A stretch of 14,112 bases of DNA from Campylobacterota bacterium. GTDB taxonomy: Bacteria > Campylobacterota > Campylobacteria > Campylobacterales > JALSKU01. Position 1 is the stretch's first letter, and the number at the start of each line of letters is the position of its first letter. The stretch covers positions 1 through 14,112 of the forward strand of contig JAADDL010000004.1 in assembly GCA_013153915.1 (NCBI GenBank). Direction: 5' to 3'. Position numbers and translations under genes: made by a program. The notes under the pieces were generated by a model. That model was not told the DNA's origin. It worked only from the letters and a program-made list of their open reading frames with translations, and ran no database searches. Of this stretch, positions 1 to 6,458 are shown one piece after another.

Positions 1-2
1 AA

Positions 3-317
3 AGTGCTACAAAAGAGTTAGAGACATCTTTAAGAGATATATATAAGAGTGAAAATGCCCTCAAGGCTACTATAAAAATTGATGAGACATTAAAAGATTT
101 TACAACCGCGACGGATAATTTGAGTAAAACCATAGATAAGATTGATAGTGATTTAAATAAAGATATAGAGAAAAATTTTGAAAAGGTTGATAAAGAGATA
201 GCCGATATCGTTATAAAACTTGCAGATTTCGGCTTTTTGCTTGACGAAAAGATAGAAAAGGTTTTTTCCGTTATCGAGCAGTATCATAAAGATGTTCTAA
301 AATACTCCAAAAGATAA
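3..317 (+). CDS. C-terminal end of probable MotA/TolQ/ZorA-type proton-channel subunit (5' partial)
   Basis: The reading frame is open from the first bases of the window to a TAA stop, so the gene begins upstream. A TTG at 120 is internal to this frame and is not a believable start, because the same amphipathic pattern continues upstream of it. The visible 104 residues are highly charged and heptad-like, rich in K, D, E, I and L (for example TTATDNLSKTIDKIDSDLNK), with no membrane segment: a cytoplasmic coiled-coil tail. The next gene starts 3 bp downstream and encodes a MotB/ZorB-type subunit, so this is inferred to be the tail of its MotA/TolQ/ExbB-like partner. ZorA proteins are known to carry long coiled-coil tails, but the diagnostic membrane domain lies outside the window. 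It could instead be an unrelated coiled-coil protein. The coding call is firm; the family is inferred mainly from context. Confidence 0.6.
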   Translation, partial: SATKELETSLRDIYKSENALKATIKIDETLKDFTTATDNLSKTIDKIDSDLNKDIEKNFEKVDKEIADIVIKLADFGFLLDEKIEKVFSVIEQYHKDVLKYSKR

Positions 318-320
318 AAA

Positions 321-1337
321 ATGGATTTTTTCAAAAAAGAGGATGAAAATACAAATTTTTGGATCTCTTATGCCGATTTGATGGCGGGGCTTTTATTTGT
401 CTTTATTCTTCTTATAGGTGCTATCGTCACAAAATCGATTCTTCTAAAAAGCGATCTTCTTTCAAATAAAAATAAGTTGAAAAAAAATAAAACCGCGTTG
501 GAACTAAAAAACGACGAGATAAAAAGACTTAAAAAACTATTATTGGAAAAAAATACCCAGCTTGTCTCTTTTAGTAAAAAAGTTGTTATTTTGCAAAGCA
601 TCGTAAATGACGTAAATGCCTCGCTTCTTGAAAAAGAGAGAAAACTGAAGGATTACGAGGGTAAAATTTTAGTTTTATCCAATGAGTTAACGGAAGAGAA
701 AAATAGATTAAAATTGCAAGATGAACAGATAGTAAAACTTCTTGATACCATCGGTGAAAAAGAGACGAGATACGATAGGCTTGTCGAAGAGATGCAAAAA
801 ACAAAAAAGAGGATAAAAAATCTAACGGGTATCAGGATAAAAGTTATTGCAGAGCTTAAAAAGGCTTTGGGCAAAAAGATACAAATAGACCCAAAAACGG
901 GAAGTATGCGTTTTTCGGCTTCCATACTATTTGATAAGGGTAAAGCAAAACTCAAAGAGGGTGCAAAAAAGGAGCTTAAAAAGGTATTTTTAAGATATGT
1001 AAAAGCCCTCATAGACAATCCCGATATCAAAAAGCATCTAGATAAAATCATCATAGAGGGACATACCGATAGTGACGGAGGCTATCTTTATAATCTGCAA
1101 CTCTCTCAAAAAAGAGCTTATGAAGTTATGAACTATCTATCCACCTTGGATTTTGTTAAAAAGCACCATCTAAGAGACCTTATGATAGCAAGCGGCAGAA
1201 GTTATCTTGACCCAATTTTAGATAAAAACGGCAATGAGGATAAGGATAAATCAAGAAGGATAGAGATAAAATTCACGCTTAAAAACCAAGATGCTATGAA
1301 AGAGATAGAGAAGATTTTGGATAGTAAAGATGAGTGA
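321..1337 (+). CDS. MotB/ZorB-like stator subunit with OmpA peptidoglycan-binding domain
   Basis: The 338-residue protein is probably the peptidoglycan-anchoring half of an ion-driven inner-membrane stator. Residues 13-40 form a single N-terminal membrane helix introduced by FWISYADLMAGLL. Asp19 sits where MotB and ZorB carry the proton-binding aspartate (compare the MotB pattern YADFMT). Residues about 42-180 are a long Lys/Glu-rich coiled coil. Residues about 195-330 are an OmpA/Pal-type domain: ILFDKGKAKLKEGAK, then EGHTDSDGG, LSQKRAYEVMNYL and a closing RRIEIKF strand. The coiled coil is much longer than in flagellar MotB and would span a large periplasmic distance. The ATG lies 3 bp after the upstream stop with no strong ribosome site, which suggests translational coupling to the channel partner. 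No flagellar structural gene is adjacent, so a dedicated MotB is unlikely. A ZorB-like or other stator role fits, but no Zorya effector is visible. Confidence 0.85.
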   Translation: MDFFKKEDENTNFWISYADLMAGLLFVFILLIGAIVTKSILLKSDLLSNKNKLKKNKTALELKNDEIKRLKKLLLEKNTQLVSFSKKVVILQSIVNDVNASLLEKERKLKDYEGKILVLSNELTEEKNRLKLQDEQIVKLLDTIGEKETRYDRLVEEMQKTKKRIKNLTGIRIKVIAELKKALGKKIQIDPKTGSMRFSASILFDKGKAKLKEGAKKELKKVFLRYVKALIDNPDIKKHLDKIIIEGHTDSDGGYLYNLQLSQKRAYEVMNYLSTLDFVKKHHLRDLMIASGRSYLDPILDKNGNEDKDKSRRIEIKFTLKNQDAMKEIEKILDSKDE

Positions 1338-1494
1338 AAATTTTGAACCTATCTATCTTCAAGACGCAAAAAGACACATTGACTGGCTATATAGCAAACT
1401 AAAAGACAACTACGAAGAGGATGAAAAGATGGTAAAAAAAGAGAAAAGCTCTTTTTTTACCAAAGTTATAGCGATACTTAAAAAGATATTTTAG
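1330..1494 (+). CDS. Small overlapping ORF, 54 codons, third gene of the stator module
   Basis: An ATG at 1330 overlaps the last 8 bp of the OmpA-domain gene (ATGAGTGA) and reads 54 codons to a TAG. The predicted peptide starts MSENFEPIYLQDAKRHIDWL, is acidic and Lys-rich in the middle, and ends in an amphipathic basic segment (FFTKVIAILKKIF) that could lie on a membrane. The stop is 3 bp from the stop of the convergent lipoprotein gene. The overlap geometry matches that used between other genes here (panD/ybaB, hisZ/purA), which supports coupled translation. Codons 34-45 coincide with a 14-bp perfect inverted repeat that could be a terminator, so the C-terminal part may be constrained by RNA structure, or the ORF may be decayed. 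No family is recognised. It may be an accessory protein of the stator, or non-functional. Confidence 0.55.
   Translation: MSENFEPIYLQDAKRHIDWLYSKLKDNYEEDEKMVKKEKSSFFTKVIAILKKIF
1430..1462. terminator. Inverted repeat, possible bidirectional terminator
   Basis: The arm at 1430-1443 (TGGTAAAAAAAGAG) is perfectly complementary to 1449-1462 (CTCTTTTTTTACCA), with a 5-nt loop AAAAG. The hairpin is flanked on each strand by a run of T within the stem, the A-tract/stem/T-tract form common for AT-rich Rho-independent terminators, and it lies between two convergent genes. It sits inside the last third of the 54-codon ORF rather than after it, which is unusual. The GC part of the central stem is only 3 bp, so strength is uncertain. 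Confidence 0.45.
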
Positions 1495-1497
1495 CTA

Positions 1498-1836
1498 TCA
1501 ATCGGGATTTTCGTAAAAAATATAGCTTGTAGAGTAGTCGCTAAATTCAAAGTATACCTTTTTTTCACCGTTATCTACTTTATAGTTAAAATTTTTATCC
1601 ACATAACCGTATCCGTATCTATACGGTCTTGGCTTGTCATCGCTTGTGCCGTAAGCTGTTGAGAGTTTATCTATCTTGATAAATCTTCTAACCAGTTTGT
1701 TTCCCGCATAAACATCTAAAACACCGTTTGTTCCGGTCCAATTTTGTATACTTCTTCCTATCTTATTTTGGGTTTCTTGCGTACACCCCGTAAATAAAAT
1801 CGAAGCCGCTATGGCTGTTAAAATAACCTTTTTCAT
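1498..1836 (-). CDS. Small lipoprotein of unknown function
   Basis: The 112-residue protein starts with a basic N-terminus and hydrophobic stretch (MKKVILTAIAASILFTGC). Cys18 lies in a lipobox-like LFTGC, so it is predicted to be exported and lipidated. Position -3 is Phe rather than the usual Leu, a mild deviation. The mature part is Tyr- and Lys-rich and includes a GYGYVDKNFNYKVD segment and a C-terminus ending YIFYENPD; it looks like a small beta-rich domain. The start ATG (complement of 1834-1836) is preceded by AAGGAT at a good distance. It faces away from the panD operon across a shared promoter region and converges on the stator module, 3 bp from that module's last stop. I do not recognise the family and assign no function. 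Confidence 0.8.
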   Translation of the reverse strand: MKKVILTAIAASILFTGCTQETQNKIGRSIQNWTGTNGVLDVYAGNKLVRRFIKIDKLSTAYGTSDDKPRPYRYGYGYVDKNFNYKVDNGEKKVYFEFSDYSTSYIFYENPD

Positions 1837-1859
1837 CTCGATCCTTTTTTGTTTTTACA

Positions 1860-1886
1860 ATTATATCAAGTTTTATTTGATATAAT
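1860..1886. promoter_or_regulatory. Palindromic divergent promoter between the lipoprotein gene and panD
   Basis: ATTATATCAA (1860-1869) and TTGATATAAT (1877-1886) form a perfect 10-bp inverted repeat with a 7-bp spacer. Each arm ends in TATAAT on its outward-facing strand, so one palindrome supplies a -10 box for panD (1881-1886, about 30 bp before the ATG at 1917) and one for the lipoprotein gene (complement of 1860-1865, about 24 bp before its ATG). No clear -35 box is seen; T-rich DNA upstream of the -10 is typical of Campylobacterota sigma-70 promoters. The repeat could also bind a dimeric regulator, which would then control both directions. Confidence 0.55.
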
Positions 1887-1916
1887 AGAGTAATAAAATA
1901 TATCAGAGTAAATATC

Positions 1917-2282
1917 ATGCAAATAGAGTCACTTTTTAGTAAAATTCACAGAGCGACCGTAAGCGACGCCAATCTAAATTATATCGGTTCCATAACGATA
2001 GATAAGAAGCTTATGAAAAAAGCTAAGTTAAAAAAGGGGCAAAAGGTCGAGATAGTCAATATCAACAACGGAGAGAGGTTTGCCACTTATGTGATAGAAG
2101 GCAAAAAAGATAGCGGCACCATCTGTCTAAACGGAGCGGCTGCAAGAAAAGCTGAAATCGGAGACAAAATTATTATCATAGCTTATGCCTATTTTGATAA
2201 AAAAGAGTTAAAAAAGTTTAAGCCCAGAATTGTTTTGGTAGATGAGAAAAATAGAGTTAAGGAAGTAAAAAGAGATGTTTGA
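1917..2282 (+). CDS. panD: Aspartate 1-decarboxylase precursor
   Basis: This pyruvoyl enzyme decarboxylates L-aspartate to beta-alanine for pantothenate and coenzyme A synthesis in the cytoplasm. The 121-residue proenzyme matches the family end to end: SKIHRATVSDANLNYIGS at 8-25, with the self-cleavage site Gly24-Ser25 in place (Ser25 becomes the pyruvoyl group), catalytic Lys9, Arg54 and Tyr58 in the segment GERFATYVIEG, the NGAAARK loop near residue 72, and the PRIVLVDEKN strand near the end. Length is close to the usual 115-130. The ATG follows a weak AGAG site but the alignment of Gly24-Ser25 fixes it. It is the first gene of the long operon and overlaps ybaB by 8 bp. Confidence 0.97.
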   Translation: MQIESLFSKIHRATVSDANLNYIGSITIDKKLMKKAKLKKGQKVEIVNINNGERFATYVIEGKKDSGTICLNGAAARKAEIGDKIIIIAYAYFDKKELKKFKPRIVLVDEKNRVKEVKRDV

Positions 2283-2586
2283 AAATATTGACTTTAGTAA
2301 AATGGGAGAGATGCTCCAAAAAGCTCAAGAAGAAGCTAAAAAAATGGAAGAAAATAGCAAGAACAAAGAGTTTACCGCCAAAAGCGGGGGCGGTCTTGTG
2401 AAGGTCACGGCAAACGGCGCGGGAGAGATAATAGACTTAGAGATTGATGACTCTTTGCTTGAGGATAAGGAGTCGATGCAGATACTTCTTATTAGTGCGA
2501 TAAACGATGTATTAAAGATGGTGGAAGAGGATAAAAAGCTAGTCGCATCTCAGATGCTGGGTTCTCTTGGCGGTTTTGGAGGATAG
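2275..2586 (+). CDS. YbaB/EbfC-family nucleoid-associated protein
   Basis: The 103-residue protein belongs to the small dimeric YbaB/EbfC DNA-binding family. It has an N-terminal helix (MGEMLQKAQEEAKKMEEN), a Gly-rich beta region (SGGGLVKVTANGAGEI), the IDLEIDDSLL strand, a long second helix (NDVLKMVEEDKKL) and the typical Gly/Met-rich tail (MLGSLGGFGG). The start ATG lies inside the last codons of panD, an 8-bp overlap. In many bacteria this gene pairs with dnaX and recR; here it pairs with panD and a PDZ protein, the arrangement I recall from Campylobacter and Helicobacter. It probably shapes or protects DNA; the exact regulon is unknown. Confidence 0.93.
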   Translation: MFENIDFSKMGEMLQKAQEEAKKMEENSKNKEFTAKSGGGLVKVTANGAGEIIDLEIDDSLLEDKESMQILLISAINDVLKMVEEDKKLVASQMLGSLGGFGG

Positions 2587-2594
2587 GAAATAAA

Positions 2595-3608
2595 ATGACA
2601 AGAGTATTCGCTCTAGTGGGTTTATGTATAGCTTTGCTATACGGCAAAGTTGAGCCCATAAAGAGGGATTTTGAAGCTTGCTACAAAAGAAGCGCTAAAT
2701 CTTTTATAAAAAAATACGGTAAAGATTTTGTAGTTGTCTCAAAAGGAAAAGCGATAACTTTTTCAAGAAAATATCTAAAACACTATATAAAAAGAGACCC
2801 GTTTTTGGGGCTCTATCTTATAAGGGTTCCAAAAGATATCCCTTTTGTCCGCTTTGTTCCTTTTGAGGAGATGGATAAAAGCGGTATCGTAGCCGTTATA
2901 AATAAAAAAAAGTACGATTTGTCAAAAGTTGTCTCCAAAGGTAACGGACTTAATAGTTTTGCAAAACTGGATAAAAAACATAAACCGAACTCTTTGGTAG
3001 AGTGTGTTTGTTGTAGGGGTTTTGGGTTAAGTACAGGAGGAAAAAGTTTTATAGATAGTGATTTTATATTAAGATTTTTAAATAACAAAAAGGTTGTTTA
3101 TGCCGATTGCGGTTTGCAATTCACTCAAAAAGGGGATAAAATATTCGTCAAAGAGATCAATCCTTTCTTTCATGACTACGGCATAAGAGTCGGAGATAGG
3201 ATTTTGAGCGTTGACGGGAAAACCTTTGAGGATGTTAGTTTGCTTAGCAAATATATACTTTTTTCAAAACCGTATAAAAAGATTGATATAAAATTTCAAA
3301 GAAAAAATAGGATTTTTCACAAAAAGATAAAACTAAAAAGAAAATTATCCGGCGGAGTTTTGGGAGAAAACTATTTGGCGTATATCGGACTCTATTTGAG
3401 GTACGATTTAAAAGTTTCATATGTGTCAAAAGGTTCTTTGGCGGATAAATTGGGAATAAAAAAGGGTGATAAGCTTTTGAAGATAAATCAAACATATATC
3501 CGTTCATATCCGCAGGTAAAAAAAGTTTTATCAAAATTGAGCGGTAAATTTGTCTATTTACTGTTCGATAGAGATGATTTTCAATTTTTTGTACATTTTA
3601 GGAGATAA
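2595..3608 (+). CDS. Exported PDZ-domain protein with Cys-rich N-terminal region
   Basis: The 337-residue protein has a signal sequence (MTRVFALVGLCIALLYG, probable cleavage near residue 17) and no further membrane helix, so it is probably periplasmic. Residues about 20-165 are a domain I do not know from other phyla, with Cys29 and a CVCC cluster at 137-140. Two PDZ-like units follow: about 168-245 (FFHDYGIRVGDRILSVDGKT) and about 262-335 (VSKGSLADKLGIKKGDKLL). There is no protease domain. It lies between ybaB and ispA, the position of the Campylobacter jejuni gene I recall as Cj1643. It is likely an envelope scaffold or substrate-binding protein. Cys172 begins the first PDZ unit, so disulfides are possible. 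RBS AGGAAA lies 8 bp before the ATG. Confidence 0.85.
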   Translation: MTRVFALVGLCIALLYGKVEPIKRDFEACYKRSAKSFIKKYGKDFVVVSKGKAITFSRKYLKHYIKRDPFLGLYLIRVPKDIPFVRFVPFEEMDKSGIVAVINKKKYDLSKVVSKGNGLNSFAKLDKKHKPNSLVECVCCRGFGLSTGGKSFIDSDFILRFLNNKKVVYADCGLQFTQKGDKIFVKEINPFFHDYGIRVGDRILSVDGKTFEDVSLLSKYILFSKPYKKIDIKFQRKNRIFHKKIKLKRKLSGGVLGENYLAYIGLYLRYDLKVSYVSKGSLADKLGIKKGDKLLKINQTYIRSYPQVKKVLSKLSGKFVYLLFDRDDFQFFVHFRR

Positions 3609-3609
3609 T

Positions 3610-4461
3610 TTGAGTGATTTTTTAAGAGAGTTTGAGCTGTTTTTGGAGGCAAATCTGCCTAAGGTGGATAGCTTTCACCCTTTTTATAACGATGCTCTAA
3701 AAAAGATGGTGTTAGCCGGAGGCAAAAGATTTAGACCTCTTTTGTTGCTTAGCGTTGTAAACGCTTATGAGCCTTTGCTTGTAAAAAATGCGTTTTGGGT
3801 GGCTTTGGGTGTTGAGCTTTTGCACACTTATTCGCTTATTCATGACGATTTGCCCGCTATGGATGATGCCGACCTTAGAAGAGGAGAGACCACTTTGCAT
3901 AAAGCTTATGACGAAGTGACCGCTATTTTGGCGGGAGACGCCTTAAATACCCACTCTTTTTATCTTATAGCAAACGCCCCCTTAAGCGACGAAGTTAAGA
4001 TAAAGCTTATAAAAGAGTTATCATACCATGGCGGTGTCGGAGGTATGGTTTTGGGGCAGGCTATTGATTGTTATTTTGAAAATCAAACCTTAACGCTTGA
4101 AGAGTTGAAATTTTTGCATATTCATAAAACTGCCAAACTGATAGCGTCAAGTCTGAAGATGGGCGCTATTATTGTATCTCTTGACAAAAATAAGCAAGAC
4201 GAACTTTTTGAGTTCGGTGAAAAGTTGGGACTTCTTTTTCAAATACAAGATGATATCATAGACGCCACTAAAGATGAAAAAGAGGCGGGCAAGACCACAA
4301 GTAACGACGGAGATAAAAACTCTTTTGTCAATCTAATGGGACTTGAGAATGCTATTGTTGAAAGGGATAGTTTAGCTGATGAGTTGCGAGACAGGGCTGA
4401 AGGGTTTGATGAGGCTTTGTCTCAAGTTTTAGTTGAGATTATAGAAAAATATTTTAAATAG
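3610..4461 (+). CDS. ispA: Farnesyl diphosphate synthase (short-chain polyprenyl synthase)
   Basis: This enzyme condenses isopentenyl and dimethylallyl diphosphate into geranyl and farnesyl diphosphate, precursor of undecaprenyl carriers and quinone side chains. With the TTG start at 3610 the protein has 283 residues. The first aspartate-rich motif is YSLIHDDLPAMDDADLRRG (Asp79, Asp80, Asp85, Asp86), of the bacterial FPP-synthase type with two residues inserted between the Asp pairs; the second is QIQDDIIDATKDE (214-218). GGKRFRP (37-43) binds the diphosphate. The TTG is chosen because AGGAGAT (3600-3606) lies at the right distance and the family's N-terminus begins here. An in-frame ATG at 3550 would overlap the PDZ gene by 59 bp and add residues of no family likeness. 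tkt follows after 8 bp. Confidence 0.94.
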   Translation: MSDFLREFELFLEANLPKVDSFHPFYNDALKKMVLAGGKRFRPLLLLSVVNAYEPLLVKNAFWVALGVELLHTYSLIHDDLPAMDDADLRRGETTLHKAYDEVTAILAGDALNTHSFYLIANAPLSDEVKIKLIKELSYHGGVGGMVLGQAIDCYFENQTLTLEELKFLHIHKTAKLIASSLKMGAIIVSLDKNKQDELFEFGEKLGLLFQIQDDIIDATKDEKEAGKTTSNDGDKNSFVNLMGLENAIVERDSLADELRDRAEGFDEALSQVLVEIIEKYFK

Positions 4462-4469
4462 GATGGAAA

Positions 4470-6449
4470 ATGGAAGATAAGAAAATCTTGAAAAAGATGA
4501 GCGATACTATAAGATTTTTGAGTTTGGATATGATTCAAAAAGCCGGAAGCGGACATCCGGGCGTGTGTTTGGGTATGGCGGATGTTTTGAGTGTGCTTAG
4601 TCAAAAGCTTAAACACAATCCCAAAAATCCAAAGTGGTTAAATAGAGATAGAGTCGTATTTAGCGGAGGTCATGCAAGTGCCATGATATACTCTTTTTTG
4701 CACTTAAGCGGTTATGATATATCTTTGGAAGATTTGAAAAACTTTAGACAGCTTGGAAGCAAGACTCCGGGACACCCGGAATACGGAGATGTGCCGGGAG
4801 TGGAGATAACTACGGGACCTCTTGGACAAGGTGTGGCAAACGCCGTAGGTTTTGCTATGGCTAGCAAATATGCCAAAAAGGTGCTAAATAGCGAAACGGC
4901 AAAGATAATCGACCATAAAGTTTACTGTTTGTGCGGAGATGGAGACCTTGAAGAGGGTATTAGCTATGAGGCTTGCTCTTTGGCGGGAAAACTTGAGCTT
5001 GAAAATTTGGTATTGATATATGACTCAAACAAAATCACTATAGAGGGTGAAACCGATATCGCTTGGGTAGAAGATGTAACCGATAGGTTTAAGGCTCAAA
5101 AATGGAATGTTTTGGAGATTGACGGACACGATTTTGACGAAATCGAAAAAGCTTTGAAAGTTTGTGACGGTAGTAAAAAACCCACTCTTATCATAGCCCA
5201 CACCGTTATAGCCAAAGGCTCGTGTGCTTTTGAAGGCAAAGCAAGCTCTCATGGCGCTCCTTTGGGAGAAGATGATATTAAGTGTTCTAAGAAAAAAGCG
5301 GGATTTGACCCCGATAAGACATTTTTTGTGCCGGAAGATGTTTTAGCTAAGTTTAGATGTGCCGTAGAGAAGGGCGATTTGGCTGAAAGGGAGTGGAAAA
5401 AGCTTGTTAACGAAGCTCCGCTAGTAGAACAAAATGAAGCTTTAAAAGCTTTGCAAAACCCCGATTTTTCAAGGATTGATTGGCCCGAATTTGAAGCCGG
5501 AAGCGAGATAGCTACCAGAGAAAGCAACCATAAGATATTAAACGCTATCGCAAAAGCCGTTCCTGGTTTTATAGGCGGAAGTGCAGACCTTGCACCTTCA
5601 AATAAGACATATTTGAATGATTTGGGAGATTTTCCAAACGGAAGAAATATCCATTTTGGTATCAGAGAACACGCAATGGCGGCCATAACGAACGCTATGA
5701 GTTTGTATGGACTGTTTTTACCTTTTGATGCAACATTTTTTGTTTTTAGCGATTATCAAAAGCCGTCCGTTAGGCTTGCCGCTTTGATGGGGTTAAAGAG
5801 ATTTTTCGTATGGACTCATGATAGTATAGGAGTCGGAGAAGACGGACCAACTCATCAACCTATCGAACAGATAAGTCAATTTAGGGCTTTAAGCGGATTT
5901 TATCTGTTTAGACCGGCCGATGCAAGCGAAAATGTAGCTTGCTGGAAATTGGCACTGGATTTGGACGCTCCGAGCGGTTTTGTTTTAAGCCGTCAAAAAC
6001 TCCAAACCCTAAAACCATTTACGGCTTACGGAAATGTGGAAAACGGAGGATATTTGGTTGCCGAGAGAGAAGATGCCGTCTTGACTATCATTGCAAGCGG
6101 TAGCGAAGTGATGACCTCTTTAAAGGCGGCTTGTCATCTCGAAGTGGCGGGAATAAACGCAAATGTCGTAAGCGTACCTTGTATGGAGATATTTAACGCT
6201 CAACCTCAAGAGTATAAAGATAGGATAATAAAAAAAGGTACAAAGGTTTTAGCGGTTGAAGCCGCAAGCGGTATAGAGTGGTATAGATATGCCGATGAAG
6301 TGCTTTGTATGAGTAGTTTCGGAGCTTCCGGAAAGGCTAATGATCTGTTTAAGAAGTTCGGGTTTACCATCAAAGGAGTTAAACAAAAGGCTATGGAAAT
6401 GTTTGGTAAAGAGTATGTACAAACTCACGCCAAAGGCGAAACCTTATAA
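4470..6449 (+). CDS. tkt: Transketolase
   Basis: Transketolase moves two-carbon units between sugar phosphates with thiamine diphosphate in the pentose phosphate pathway and, in autotrophs, the Calvin cycle. The 659-residue protein has the full-length architecture: substrate/cofactor motif GSGHPG at 26-31, GPLGQG at 116-121, the thiamine-diphosphate motif GDGDLEEG at 156-163 with the following YDSNKIT, HGAPLG at 261-266, then the pyrimidine domain with FGIREHAM (Glu400 is the residue expected to activate the cofactor) and HDSIGVGEDGPTHQPIEQ from 450. The C-terminal domain is complete. The ATG follows AGGATGG. Its position directly after ispA matches the Campylobacter order (Cj1644-Cj1645 as recalled). 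It appears functional; no key residue is missing. Confidence 0.97.
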   Translation: MEDKKILKKMSDTIRFLSLDMIQKAGSGHPGVCLGMADVLSVLSQKLKHNPKNPKWLNRDRVVFSGGHASAMIYSFLHLSGYDISLEDLKNFRQLGSKTPGHPEYGDVPGVEITTGPLGQGVANAVGFAMASKYAKKVLNSETAKIIDHKVYCLCGDGDLEEGISYEACSLAGKLELENLVLIYDSNKITIEGETDIAWVEDVTDRFKAQKWNVLEIDGHDFDEIEKALKVCDGSKKPTLIIAHTVIAKGSCAFEGKASSHGAPLGEDDIKCSKKKAGFDPDKTFFVPEDVLAKFRCAVEKGDLAEREWKKLVNEAPLVEQNEALKALQNPDFSRIDWPEFEAGSEIATRESNHKILNAIAKAVPGFIGGSADLAPSNKTYLNDLGDFPNGRNIHFGIREHAMAAITNAMSLYGLFLPFDATFFVFSDYQKPSVRLAALMGLKRFFVWTHDSIGVGEDGPTHQPIEQISQFRALSGFYLFRPADASENVACWKLALDLDAPSGFVLSRQKLQTLKPFTAYGNVENGGYLVAEREDAVLTIIASGSEVMTSLKAACHLEVAGINANVVSVPCMEIFNAQPQEYKDRIIKKGTKVLAVEAASGIEWYRYADEVLCMSSFGASGKANDLFKKFGFTIKGVKQKAMEMFGKEYVQTHAKGETL

Positions 6450-6458
6450 GGAGAGACG

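Noticed and set aside
120..317. A 65-residue ORF starting at TTG 120 as a separate small gene
   Set aside because: The same frame is open without a stop back to base 3 and shows the same coiled-coil composition, so it is the tail of a longer gene.
1..1494. Calling the first genes a Zorya defence system
   Set aside because: Only a partial ZorA-like tail and a ZorB-like protein are visible. No ZorC, ZorD or ZorE and no defence island neighbour is present, and OmpA-domain stators have other uses.
3550..3609. ATG at 3550 as the start of ispA
   Set aside because: It lies 59 bp inside the PDZ gene, has no ribosome site, and the added residues do not resemble the family; TTG at 3610 follows AGGAGAT.
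5249..5686. Long reverse-strand open frames inside tkt, the aminotransferase and other genes
   Set aside because: They lie wholly within well-supported genes, lack ribosome sites and family motifs, and are explained as antisense shadows.
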